A stretch of DNA of 64,000 bases from positions 246,131,047-246,195,046 of the forward strand of contig NC_085141.1 in the NCBI RefSeq assembly GCF_024139115.2, read 5' to 3'. The notes under the pieces were generated by a model that was given only the letters and a program-made list of their open reading frames with translations, was not told where the DNA came from and made no database searches. The translations under genes were made by a program, and so were the position numbers. Below are positions 41,112 to 53,483 of the stretch, piece after piece (the first letter of the stretch is position 1; the number at the start of each line of letters is the position of its first letter). The stretch is from Armigeres subalbatus (lineage: Eukaryota; Arthropoda; Insecta; Diptera; Culicidae).

Positions 41112-43762
41112 GGTGGGCCTGGTCAACTGGAACGCTTGCTCGCTAAAGAGCAAAACAATCGAGCTGAAGGATTTCCTTGAGGAGAAGGAAATAGACGTGG
41201 CGTTCATCACCGAAACGCACCTAAAACCGGAGGTGAACATCAACATCCCGGACTTCCGCATCGTGCGACTCGACCGGCCGACCAGGGGAGGTGGTGTGGC
41301 CATCGCTCTTCGCTACAACATCAACTGTCGTCTGCTTCCAAGCTTCCAGCTCAGTGTCATCGAGGCCATCGGTGTCGAAATCACCACTTCGGTCGGCACA
41401 ATCGCGCTCATCGCGGCGTACTGTCCAACGCAAGCCAAAGCCGGCGATGGATCATCGGCTGCCCTTCGGAGGGACATCGTCAAGCTGACGCGGAGGCAAG
41501 GCCAGTATATCATTGCCGGCGACTTGAATGCCAAACATCAAGCCTGGGGCAACAGTCGCGGCAATCGAAACGGCACCATCTGGAGCAACGACATGGAGGA
41601 AGGCCACTACACGATCCTGAGCCCGGATTCCCCCACTCGGCTGAGTCGGTCCGGTGCCCACGCAACGCTCGACCTCTACGTAACAAACCTGAGTGACCAC
41701 GTCTCGCAGCCGGTTGTATACCAGGAGCTCAGTTCGGATCACTATCCGGTGGTGGCGGAACTGGGCTCCTCGGTCAATCGGCACCAGCAGTTACGGCGGA
41801 ACTACCACCGAGTGAACTGGCAGCGGTTCCAGCAGTGCGTCGATAACACCGTCGACTACGAGGTGCGTCCGGAGACGCCGGAAAGTATCGACCGCCAGCT
41901 GTGCGCTATCGAGGAGGCGATCACGGCGGCCGGAGAGCAACACGTACCGACGGCTCGGCAGGTAAGCAACTCCTTAAACATCGATACACTCACCAAAGAT
42001 TTGATTCGATTGCGGAATGTCACTCGCAGGCAGTTTCAGCGTACTGGACTGCCTGAGGTTAAGGCACGCTGCAATCGTATCACAAAATTATCAAGGCCAG
42101 AATGGTGGACCTCAAAAATAACGACTTCTCGAATAAGATCCGCACTCTCCCAGATTATGCTAAGCCGTTCTGGAAAATGACCAAAATTCTAAAATCCAAG
42201 CCTCGGCCCATTCCACCTTTGATCCCACTAGACAATAATGGCTCGAAGGATCGCTTGATAACTCCTGCAGAGAAGGTCGCTGAAATAGGTCGTCACTTCG
42301 TCAGCTCACACAATCTTGGACAGAACATCGTCAGTCCACACGAAGCAGCCGTCAACGAGCATGCTAACAACATCCATTTGATTCCCAACGACTTCTCGGA
42401 GGAGTTGGAGATCTCAGCTGACGAATTGACGGCCTATATCAGATCGTCGAAGAACATGAAGGCCCCAGGCTTCGACAGCATCCTGAATCTCGAGCTCAAA
42501 CACATGAGTGCTCCGTTCTTTGAGCACCTCTCGCTGATCTTTAATCAGTGTCTCCGGCTTAGCTACTTCCCATCGTCCTGGAAGTCAGCGAAAGTCATCC
42601 CCATCCGGAAGCCTGGGAAGGATCCTTCCTCCCCCAAAAGTTATCGACCCATCAGCTTTCTCTCAGGGTTATCCAAGCTATTCGAAAAAGCTATTCATCA
42701 TCGGTTACTTGAGTCTGCCGAAAATCTCAACATCTTGCTCGAGGAACAGTTTGGTTTCCGACGCGGTCGGTCAACTGTACACCAACTGACCCGAGTTACC
42801 AACGTCCTCAGACGGAACAAGTTTGTCTCGAAAACTTCCGCCATGGCCTTACTCGATGTCGAGAAGGCATTCGAAAATGTATGGCATGATGGCCTGGTGT
42901 ACAAACTACAACGCTACAATCTTCCCAGCTACCTGGTGAAAATCATCAACAATTACCTGTCGGCAAGGACATTCCGGGTCTCAATCAGCGGAGCGAGTTC
43001 CAATGCGCACAACATCGTCGCAGGCGTTCCCCAGGGCAGTATCCTCGGCCCCTGCTTTTCAATCTGTTCACCTCCGACATGCCAGAACCTCCAGAAGGCG
43101 GCATTCTGTCTCTGTTCGCAGATGACACATCCATCGTCTACAACGGTAGAGTGATCAGAGCGCTAGTGGCAAAACTCCAACGAGGCCTGGATGCCCTGAC
43201 AGAGTACCTCACCAGCTGGAAGATCTGTATCAACGCGGCGAAGACCCAGGTCATCATTTTCCCCCACTCCAAATCTCCTAAACTTGTTCCGCCTGGGGAC
43301 TGTAAAATCATCCTCAATGGCACGACTGTGGAATGGGCCAATGAGGCCGACTACCTTGGCTTGACCCTCGACAGCAAGCTTATTTTCAGGCAACAGGTTG
43401 ACAAAACGGTGACAAAGTGTAACGTCTTGTTGAAACTACTGTACCCTTTGATCAACCGCCGGTCGTCATTGTCCCTGAAAAATAAGCTTGCTGTCTACAA
43501 GCAAATCATCCTTCCTGTGATCGAATATGGCATGCCGGTCTGGGAGAGCTGCGCTAAAACCCACCACCTCAAACTTCAACGGGTCCAAAACAAATTCCTG
43601 AGGATGATCCTCAACACCCCTCCCAGGACAAGAACATCCGAGGTCCACCGTCTCGCCGGAATAAAAACCTTACATGAACGCTTTGGTGAGTGTAAAGAAA
43701 AGTTTAGGGTCCGTTGCTTGCATTCGGATCAGGGTGCAATTAGGGCGCTAGTTCCAATCTAG
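41101..43762 (+). pseudogene. Jockey ORF2 (endonuclease and reverse transcriptase), frameshifted
   Basis: ATG at 41101 begins inside ORF1. Endonuclease motifs are GLVNWNACSL, FITETHL, IIAGDLNAKH and SSDHYPVVAEL. RT motifs are KNMKAPGFDSI, SYRPISFLSGLSKLFEK, EQFGFRRGRST, ALLDVEKAFENVWH, GVPQGSILGP and SLFADDTSIV (catalytic DD near 43120), then a C-terminal region LQRVQNKFLRMILN. Single-base shifts near 42087 and 43050 split it into three open pieces. Repairing these alone would give a full frame, so the copy is fairly young. Confidence 0.9.
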
Positions 43763-44030
43763 GTTATCAAATTTGTAACGTAAATATTAGTGTACATAGT
43801 AGTTAGGTTATCAAATTTTAAAAAACACACTAGCGCCTCCTGAAGGCCGTCATGATACATTATATTTTAAAAATTAAGTAGAAACATATAAATAATAATA
43901 ATAATAATAATAATTAAAATTGAAGTTGGAGGGCCAAGCCGGCCGATCACTGTACATGTCAAAAATAATTGTAAAACAAAAAATGTGTAAATAAAGAAGA
44001 ATTTTACTACTACTACTGCTTGGCGTCGGC

Positions 44031-44640
44031 AGCAGCGCAAGCGCTCTTCGGAGGGGGATGCTGCGAAAATTGATTCGCATGATGGCGTATGTCGCGTTTT
44101 AGCGGTAACTTATCGAGCGGCTGACATTGGGGTCGGTAGCAATGAAATGAAATTTTTTCTAGATTCTGCTTCGGTTTTGTTGCTGCTTGTGATTGGGAAG
44201 GTGCATTACTGAAAACAAATGGGTTCTTTTCAGAATCAAATTTCACACGAGAGAAGATTGAGCCGAGACAAATGTTTTTCAAAGTACAAATCATAAGCTT
44301 TATTGCTGCTTGTGATTGGATAGGCGTATTGTGGAAAACAAATTGGTTCTTATAATAACTATCATATTACATGGGAGTATTTTGAGCTGAGACGAATTTT
44401 CTGCAAAGTGCAATTCATAATTGCTTGAGAGCAACAGAACAACGCCGTATTTAAATAAATATGAAAATTGCTAACATTTGAGTAAATTTCCAATCGAATA
44501 TCATCTCTAATCCCAGCACCTACTAAACAGGGGTATTCTTGAAATAAACATTTTCTCACCAGGTTCAACTTGGCATTCAATATGCATGCATTCTCTAGCA
44601 CAGACATCACTTTTCAATAGCTAACGTGATGCAATTCTCT
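44031..44640. repeat. Continuation of the decayed repeat block
   Basis: Copies of TTGCTGCTTGTGATTGG, then a GGCGTATTGTGGAAAACAAA-like word, TGGTTCTT and CAAAGTGCAATTCATAAT, match the motif at 38.5-39.1 kb. It was separated from that part by the Jockey insertion. No gene. Confidence 0.5.
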
Positions 44641-44742
44641 TATTTTTTCGATATACAGTTAGTGTCTCGTATCACATCGGTGAAGTGAGAAACATTAGTT
44701 GTGCTTAGAAGAAGTTTATTCGATACTAGTGAATACAGTGCG

Positions 44743-47700
44743 ATGTCGCAATACTTGGCAGCGAAGTATAAACGCAATTCCAGGAAGCGTGAAAGGGATC
44801 AACAATCGGACGCACCCTCAAAGCTTCCAAGGACGGACGCTGAACGGGCACGGAGTTATCGGGCCAAGTTGAAAGCGGCCAAGGGTAGTACGTCGTCGGC
44901 TACCGGTTGGGACGCTGGCGAAGGGCCCTCAACTCGAGGTAGGAAGTTATTATTAGCAGCAAATGTGTAAATACATATCAATAATGTGAACTAATCTTCA
45001 AATTCTATGATGACAGTATAGAAATTTTGCATTTTATCATTTTATATAGCAGATTTATCTATACATGTGAAATTATCAACGAATATTTTCTATTACCTAT
45101 TTTCTATTACGAATACCTCTATTTCTCTTTGCTTGTCGTCGAATGTATTACATTGTTATTACACATTATTTATATATTATTTTCAATAAATGTAGCATTG
45201 ACAACATGGTAAGTACTTTTAACGGCTGAAGTTCTTCAAGTACTTCGAAATATATACTGCAAATGTTTACTTATTAGCTTATTTAGCCTGAATTGTTTGT
45301 TGGGTTTTATAAATCGCTAAACGATAAATGGAACAATATAATTCCAATCCCAAAAGCCCAAAAGTTCTTAGATATTCAATTTGTTAATATAGTTCCGAAT
45401 TCATTCACTTGGTAGGTTACATTAGCCTGCCAGTAGAGTTGAAATCACACAATCGGTAAGATTTGGTCCTTTGATTTGGTGTTGAATTAAATTTGCAAAT
45501 CGATTGTGTTTGAATTTTGCATTCATGTATTAATGGATAAGATTTGAACCGAATTTCTATTTCGTCTTGAGTTTGAATTTCGATATATTTTTCGGACATA
45601 TTATTTAATTGTTCTGAATTTGAGTATGATTCGGATTAAATTTGAATTTAATGAATTATTGGGTCGTATTAAATCTACGGTGTCTTTTACTTGTTTATTA
45701 TTTGATTCAATTGAATTTTGAATTTAATATTTGGAACAATAACATATTAGATTCCAGCGAATCGCAAAATTTTAACAAATAGATTTTTATGACATAAAGT
45801 TAAGATTTACTTAAACTTTTGGATAGTGTGTTTTGTACAAATATATCCTAAACACATGCTACTTGAATTTTATATTACTATGCTATTGTTGTTTATAGTA
45901 CGCTTGGCAATAATTTTTCATTTCATCTTTTATGTTTTTAAATGTCTTATTGTACTTGGTACAGTCATTTTAAATGCGAATGCATCTGTCAATTATGTAT
46001 ATCTGTCTGTCAATAAGGATTAATCTTCCCGTGTTACAATTTCTTCGAGTAGAATTCAACTTAATCCGTGCTGTCGTAAACTCTGATCATGAAGATTCCG
46101 ACGCCGGTGAAAATGTTGTGATGCAGTCCGCAAGAGCAGATGTCGATGATGATGGCGAACATATTTCTTCGCTTTTAACACAAGACAAACCCAATTTCGA
46201 TCGGGCTGATCGGGAGTTCCAGAAACGTTTCGTGGAAAACGATTTCGGTTGCGCTTGTGATGTGTGTGCTAGAATCTGGTTCAGGAATGATTTGAAACCA
46301 ATCTCCGACTCAAATGCTGCCGTGTTACTGGCGACAAATTATTTCGAAACGGTGGAAGGATTTGGCGTGTGCCACGTGTCGAACAAGCCTGAACCGCGGA
46401 TCAATTCCCACATTGTCGCAATCGAATGGCTTTACATATCCCAAGTTTCCGTCCAATTTGCCTCCGCTAGACCCTCTCACCACAAGACTGGTGTCTCCCA
46501 GGATCAATTTCATGCAGTTTCGTCGTTTGCGGCATACTGCAGGTTTGTGGAAAAGTTATTTTAACTTAAAATGTATTACATCAAATAAATATATGATTTT
46601 CCTAACCTATTTTCATTAACATGCAACAGGTAGTTTGGCAATAATCGGCCAAATTATCAACATTCCAGTCGACGTGGCCCAGATGGTAGGCGAACTTCCC
46701 CGCCACCTGGATGACGACTATGCTATCAACGTGTGCATCAAGAAACACTTCATACACAAATCAAGTTACTTGTCCGGCTACGTGAAGAAAGGTACCGTTA
46801 AAGCATGGCTGAACTATCTGGTTACTACACCGCTCTACAGGCGGAATGGAATTGTTTTCAATGAAGAAAACTTGGCTGCGATCGGACAAACAGAGCAGAC
46901 GGATATTTCGGAGGAACGTAGGGCAGTAGACCTTGAAGTCGTCGACGAGATGAACGAGGTAGAAATGATGATTGGACAACAACATACGCTCATGTGGAAT
47001 GAAGACAAGTGTCTGGAACTTGCACCGGCACAAAATCAGAAACCGCTTTCCATTATCTACGATGAGTTTGCTGAGGAGCTGTCTTTCCCCGATATTTATC
47101 TTGGTCATCCGAGATGCTTCAACCGTGAAGTCCATGTGACAGCGTTCATGATGGCTACTAGCGAGGTGCGACGTCGGGATCGGCGGGGCGCGAGACCGGA
47201 GCATATTTTGTATATGGCCATGAAAATCATGCGGCTGCGGGTATCGGAAGGATTGAACAATACCTTTAAATGCATGGGCACGGCCAACATAACAAGGGCG
47301 CAGTTGCAAGATCGGGAATTTTTGAAAGCTGTATTGAGCGTAACCTCTCTTTTCTGAAATCTATTCCGAACTCCGTTCAATATTGGCAGCAAAGAAAACG
47401 GGATGTTTTCGCCTTGATCCGGCAGCTGGGAAACCCACGATGTTTTTGACGATGAGTGCAAATGAAATTAGATGGCCTCACCTACTAAGCATTCTGCGGA
47501 AGCTTTCTGGTGGCTCTAACATTGCGGAAATGGACGATATTGTGCAACAGTTGTCTGCACTCCAGCGTGCTACACTTGTCAGCGAAGATCCTGTCACGTG
47601 CTGTGCATATTTTCACAAGTTGGTAAACATCTTTCTGCGCCTTCTGTCATCGACCAGGTTGAGCCCGTTCGGCAAATACCACGTTGTAGATTATTTTAAG

Positions 47701-50700
47701 AGGATCGAGTTCCAGCATCGTGGCAGCCCGCATGCACATATTCTGCTCTGGCTGGCGAACGATCCCCGTGAGGATGTTGCCGAAAGAATGCCCGCTACTG
47801 TTGAGTTGATCGATTTTCTGTGCTCCATCAGATCGGAAGATCTGCCTGAGACCTATGGCAATCAGGTGGGTTTAAATTTCGCATAGTTTCTAGCAAGTAA
47901 TCACTCACAATGTCAAACCCTTTTAGGTTCATAAACACACGTTTACGTGTTTCAAGCGAAACGATAAACGTTGCCGGTTTAATATTCCGTACTGGCCAAT
48001 GGATCAAACCAGAATTCTGATCCCCATTACAGCCGGGGATGGCCGACTTCAACAGCTAAACAGAAAGGCAGCAAAAATGCGGGAAGCTCTTGAAACGAAG
48101 GTCTACGATAGCCTTGACGCGTTTCTCGTTGATAGCAGTTGCACGTACGATTACTACTTGGACGTGATTCGCTCTTCCATTCGCCGACCAACAGTTCTGC
48201 TGAAACGTTCCATGACGCAGCTTTGGACCAATCCATTCAATCCTTGGATCGCTGAGAAGCTCAAATCCAATATGGATTTGCAGTTTGTGCTGGAGGAGTT
48301 TTCATGTGCTGCTTATGTTGTGGAATACGTAAACAAGACCAACAGAGGCATAAGTAGTTTACATCGTGACCTCATAAAGCTCCAGGAAGAGCATCCAGAC
48401 CAGGACTACAATGGATTGTTGAAGAAGGTCAGCATAAAATGTTAAATTCCGTGGAAATGTCTGCCCAGGAGGCTGCTTGGTATTTGCTTCGGCAACCGAT
48501 GTCAGAAGCCAGCCGCAAGGTACCATTCATCAAATGATATAGTTTTCACAATTTAGAATTCAATTTCGTTTTAGGTTGAGTTTATTGCGACAATGTGGCC
48601 ACAAGAGCGAATAAAATCCAAGAAGCGGAACAAACAGATGGACGAAGAGGATCTCGACGACAATTCCACCGATGTGTGGACGCTAAACATCATCCAACGG
48701 TATGAACTGCGCCGAGGAATGGATGATATCTGCTTGGCGGATTTCGCAGCATATTATTCGGAAGAAAGATCCACGAAGCATTCATATAGACTCCGTTTAG
48801 TTCCCCGTGTATTGCGTTGGTGCTCATACAGTATGGCGGAAATGGTCGACTATAAGCGTGAGATGGTTCTCCTCTTCCTACCGTTCAGGAATGAAGTCTG
48901 CGATGTACTTGATCGGAACAAGTTCCTGAAGTTGTATGAAGACAACGAGGCCGCCATTTTGGCAAAGCACAAGGAGTATGACTGCGAAATGAACTTGGAT
49001 CAGGTTGTGGAGGAATACATCCGCATATGCAGCGAAGACGACGAGCAGCAGGTGATTGCCGACCAGAAGCGCGATGAGTTCGTCCGCACGATCGTCATGG
49101 AGCCGAATGATGACGATATTCACAACTTGCCAACAGGACCCTTGGCAGCTGTCGTCAAACAGCGATCAAATGTCTTGTCAAAGCAAGAATATTGTGAAAT
49201 GGTGCGTGCCACGAATGCAGAGCAGCGGGATTTGATTGTGCAAGTAATCCACAGCTTGCATTCCTCTGAAGAAAACTGCAAACCAGTGCAAATATTCTTC
49301 ACTGGCCCGGCGGGCTGTGGCAAAACGTTCACTTTGCGCATTCTAATGGAGACAGTGAACCGGTACAGCCAAGCTCATAATAAGCAGCACAACGCTTATG
49401 TAGCATGCGCATCCACTGGAAAAGCAGCGGTTGCAATAGGTGGAACAACAGTGCATTCCGCATTCCGGATTTGCATGTCGCGTAGGCAAAGCTCAAAGCT
49501 GAGTTTCGAGGCATTACAACTGTACCGGAACGCCTTCGCCAACGTGAAGCTCATCATTATCGACGAAACAAGCATGCTGGGTGCTGATGTCCTCAACACA
49601 GTACATGTCCGGCTTCAAGAAATCACGGGGAACTACGACGATCCATTCGGTGGAATGCCGATCGTATTTTGCGGCGATCTTCGTCAATTGCCACCGGTCA
49701 ATGCGCGGGCGGTGTTTAAACCGAGCATAAACTCCATGCATGGCGCCGTTTTATGGCAATCTCTCGACTTCTACCCATTGGTTCAAGTTATGCGACAAAC
49801 CAACGAGCAGTTCTCCGGCATTCTCACAAAAATTGGCAACGGTGAGCGGATGTCGTCTGAGGAAATCGAGCTTATTGAAAGCAGGTTCCGTACGGAGGAG
49901 TGGTGTCGGCAGCATGTCCCTCGAGGGATCCGGTTATTCCATCGGAACGCTGATGTCGAACGGTATAACTCTGTGGCGTTGATGGATCGAGAGGCTGTCG
50001 AATGTACTGCAGATGAACCTATACTCTGGTTATAAGGACAATTCCCAGCTGGCCAGTGCTCGCACAAAGATGCATAAGATGAGTGTAGTAGAGACTGGTG
50101 GCTTACCGTATCTGTTGCGTCTTGTTCTTGGTACACCTTATATGCTGACCACCAACGTGGATGTCGAAGATGGCATCGTGAACGGAGCGATCGGAGAGCT
50201 CATGCATGTTGAGTACAACGAAGGAAACTCGCAGCAACAGGCAATCACGAGGCTTTGGATGGCATTCGAAAATGAGTCCATTGGGAAGATGTTGAGAGTG
50301 AAGGCCAGACCGCTGGTGTATTCGAGACCTGGGGTGCTACAAACAGGCTGGACTCCAATCGTCAAACGATCGGCGAACGTAACCCTTAACGGTGGTGTTA
50401 AGTGCAAAAGAGTTCAGTTTCCCGTTGTAAGTGCGTGTGCCCTCACAGTCCATAAGTCCCAGGGAGGCACATTCTCGGAAGTCGTATATAATTACGATAA
50501 GGGTCAGGAACAGCAGCTAGTTTACGTTGGTCTTTCCAGGGTTACATCAATCGACGGATTGTATCTGACGAATGCCAGTAACTCATTCCGGTTCCACCAC
50601 GGAAAGGGTTCTATGACCCCTAGAATGAACGACCTTCGGACGGAACTTGAACGTTTGAGTAATTATCGTATGCGCACCATTACAGACGATATCATGGAAG

Positions 50701-51463
50701 CTATAACCGCAAACAAGTTGGCTTGTACGTTGATGAGCATCAATGTACAAAGTTTGAATGCACACTCGTCGGACATTGCAACAGATCGGGTGCTTACCGC
50801 CGTTGATTTGCTTGCAATGAGCGAAACTTGGCTTGACAACGGCACAACCACAAACATCAATGGATACCTTTGTGTTTGTCAAGAGAAGCGTGACGGAACA
50901 AGAGCGGGAGGAGTGGCAATATTTGAACGTGCTGGTTCGTCGACTATGGCCGTTTCTCACGCCATTACGAAGCTCAATGAAAGCTATGACCCAGCATTGA
51001 GTGTAGCAGACGAATATGGGGACTGCTGTGCTGCAGAGGTTTCAATCATGGAAACCCGCACGTTACTGTTTGCGGTATATATTTCACCAGGTATAATCAA
51101 ATAGTAGTTGTGTTTGTATTTAAGTGTGTTGCATTAAATTTTGAATATTTACTAGGTACCACCCTGAAGCAAAAGAAATATTTCTTAGTGCGCAACCTCA
51201 TAAAGTACACCCATGTTGCCATGCCCGTGGTAGTGTCGGGAGACTTTAATATTGATGTGACGAAAGAGGAGAACAGAGATTTCATCTGGTTCATGAAGCA
51301 GTTTCTCTATCTGGATTGTGCTTCGGATCCAACTATAGCGACTACTCTGGGTGGCACATGTCTCGATCTAACGTTCACCCGGAACGTAAGTGTGGAATGC
51401 AGGAGATACTGCACGTACTTCTCCTACCACCGGCCTATTTTGTCGATTCTTGCGGTGTCCTGA
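44743..51463 (+). pseudogene. Helentron (Helitron2-type) Rep-helicase-endonuclease gene with introns
   Basis: This is one rolling-circle transposon gene. Exon 1, 44743-44938, encodes a basic N-terminus (ERARSYRAKLKAAKG). The Rep part holds the HUH motif FQHRGSPHAHILLW near 47710 and the two-tyrosine motif AAYVVEYVNKTNRG near 48310. The PIF1-type helicase has Walker A GPAGCGKTFTL near 49305, Walker B LIIIDETSML near 49550, CGDLRQLPPV, ALTVHKSQGGTF and YVGLSRV. The C-terminal EEP endonuclease (SINVQSLN, AMSETWL, VVSGDFNID, SYHRPILS) marks the Helentron branch. Introns by splice borders and frame are 46543-46629, 47876-47926, 48520-48574 and 51091-51155; a first intron of about 1.1 kb (44939-46052) is less certain. 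Frameshifts near 46370, 47340, 47428, 48438 and 50025 inactivate this copy. Element termini were not found. Confidence 0.9.
44939..46052 (+). other. Probable first Helentron intron
   Basis: The donor GTAGGA follows CTCGAG and the acceptor TTCTTCGAGTAG lies at 46052. Splicing keeps frame from the basic N-terminus into EFNLIRAVVNSDHED. At 1.1 kb it is far longer than the other introns (51-87 bp). It is AT-rich with TTTGAATT-like words at 45430-45760, so it may contain a later insertion. The exact borders need transcript evidence. Confidence 0.45.
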
Positions 51464-52505
51464 GGTAAAACTTATGATTTCGGATTAAACAAAGTTCGCT
51501 TTTTCAGTTCTGTTTTTTTCTTCTAGTGCCGATGCCATCCCAGTGAAGTGAATTAACGTCACTGATCGTCGTTGGTCCGCTAGTTCATCTTCCAAAACGT
51601 TCGATTTCAACCAGAATGACCAATCATTGACATCAGCCGGACAGTCCGTAGCAAAATAGATAATTGATCCTGAAAATGAAACTTGAGTATTTGGTAATTA
51701 AATTTATATTTAGATCATAATGTATTTAATATGAAACATTCTTTCCGTTTTGTTCTTTTCTTTGTTTTCTACAGATTCAGCCCAACAGTGGATTGATGCA
51801 TCCTTTAACATTCATCGGGACCTCGGCGTACATCACTTCAAAAGGCTTCAAGCCAACATAAACAAACGGCCCTTTTCAGGGCCACCAAATATTCATGGAG
51901 GAAGATGTTGTTGAGGCTGTTGTTTACCGATCTTCTGTTTCTTTAATACTCTGCTTATAGTTATAAACCGAAATGAGTTTATAGTAACAATCGGGTTTTC
52001 GCCCATTTATTTCCAGGATATGCGACATGTCGAGGATATTCCAACCCAGATTGAATATACAGCCCCATCTTCAAAAATCAGCACCAAGAAACATATTTAG
52101 AGTTTCAAAATAAAATCTTCTACACTTACGTAATCCTACGTCCAATTGGCGGTCGTGTCTCGGATACAACCTTCTACTTTTTATTATTATTATTATTACT
52201 ATTATTCTACAATGTTAACCTTTGATAACTGGAAATTTCTCTACATTTTCAGAAACCTATTGAATAGTACCCGAGCTAATAACACTGGGCATACCAATTA
52301 AAAGTACATCGAGCTGCCTCGCTGTTTCGCTTCCCAACAGATATTGCTTCCCTTTCTTCACTACATAGAAGGCAGCGTTGATGATTTTATTACTGGTGGA
52401 GTCAGTTACCGTGATCCTGGCGGTGAAAGTGCGTAGGCAGAGAGTCTTTTGTGAGATGGTTTGATGTCTTGGACGCTTGCTCCTTTATTTCGCAGATACA
52501 CCCAT
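51464..52505. other. Flank of the Helentron with a histone-type stem-loop
   Basis: GGCCCTTTTCAGGGCC at 51868-51883, preceded by AAACAAAC and followed by ACCAAA, is a second canonical histone mRNA 3' stem-loop, here on the plus strand. No histone coding sequence precedes it within 300 bp. An ATT/ATA microsatellite lies at 52185-52206. The rest is unassigned. Confidence 0.5.
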
Positions 52506-53483
52506 GTTAATTGAATGGTATGACCGGGAATGTGAGCAGTTAGTTGAGGAGAAGAATGCAGCATGGGCGAGATTGCTGCAACACCGCACGAGGACGAACG
52601 AGGCACGATACAAACGGGCGCGGAACAGACAAAACTCGATTTTCCGGATGAAAAAGCGCCAGCAGGAAGATCGAGACCGTAAAGAGACGGAGGAACTGTA
52701 CCGCGCTAATAACGCACGAAAGTTCTATGAGAAGTTGAACCGTTCACGTAAGGGCCACGTGCCACAGCCCGATATGTGTAATGACATAAACGGGAACCTT
52801 CTTACAAACGAGCATGAGGTGATCCAAAGGTGGCGGCAGCACTACGAAGAGCACCTGAATGGCGACATGGCAGACAACGGTGGCGGTATGCGACATGCGA
52901 CTTCCGGCTCCGAATCTCCAGGAAATCCAGGAGGAGATCGGCCGGCTGGAAAACAACAAAGCCCTAGGAGTTGACCAACTACCAGGAGAGCTGTTTAAAC
53001 ACGGTGGTGAGGCACTGGCTAGAGCGCTGCACTAGGTGATTACCAAGGTTTGGGAGGATGAGATTCTGCCGCAGGAGTGGATGGAAGGTGTCCTGTGTCC
53101 CATCTACAAAAAGGGCGATAAGCTGGATTGTAGCAACCACCGCGCAATCACATTGCTGAACGCCGCATACAAGGTACTCTCCCAAATTGTATGCCGCCGA
53201 CTAACACCAATTGCAAGAGAGTTCGTGGGGCAGTACCAGGCGGGATTTATGGGTGAACGCTCTACCACAGACCAGGTGCTCGCCATACATCAGGTATTGC
53301 AGAAATGCCGCGAATACAACGTGCCCACACATCATTTATTTATCGACTTCAAAGCCGCATATGATACAATCGATCGGGACCAGCTATGGCAGCTAATGCA
53401 CGAGGCAAGGCGACGATGAATCGGGTGATGTGCGTAGTTCGAGTTTCAGAGGCATTCTCGAGTTCCTTCGAAATGCGTAGAGG

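Larger units (their letters stand above)
40005..44017 (+). mobile_element. Jockey-clade non-LTR retrotransposon, nearly full length
   Basis: The 13-bp duplication GCTTGGCGTCGGC flanks it exactly (39992-40004, 44018-44030). Inside are a gag-like ORF1 with zinc knuckles and an ORF2 with endonuclease and RT but no RNase H, the Jockey layout. The element starts only a few codons before the gag similarity, so the 5' untranslated region was lost by truncation. The 3' end carries AAATAAAG and a TAC repeat tail; an ATA repeat lies at about 43893. Two frameshifts in ORF2 make it inactive, but overall preservation is good. Confidence 0.9.

Noticed and set aside
45195..45212. A mini-exon (TAG before, GTAAGT after) in the first Helentron intron
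   Set aside because: Including it breaks the frame into the next exon; the GTAAGT is probably chance in AT-rich DNA.
38124..52142. Inverted copies of GACGTAGGATTACGT at 38124 and 52128 as termini of a 14-kb element
   Set aside because: A 15-bp match is expected by chance in a window this size and no longer similarity or target duplication supports it.
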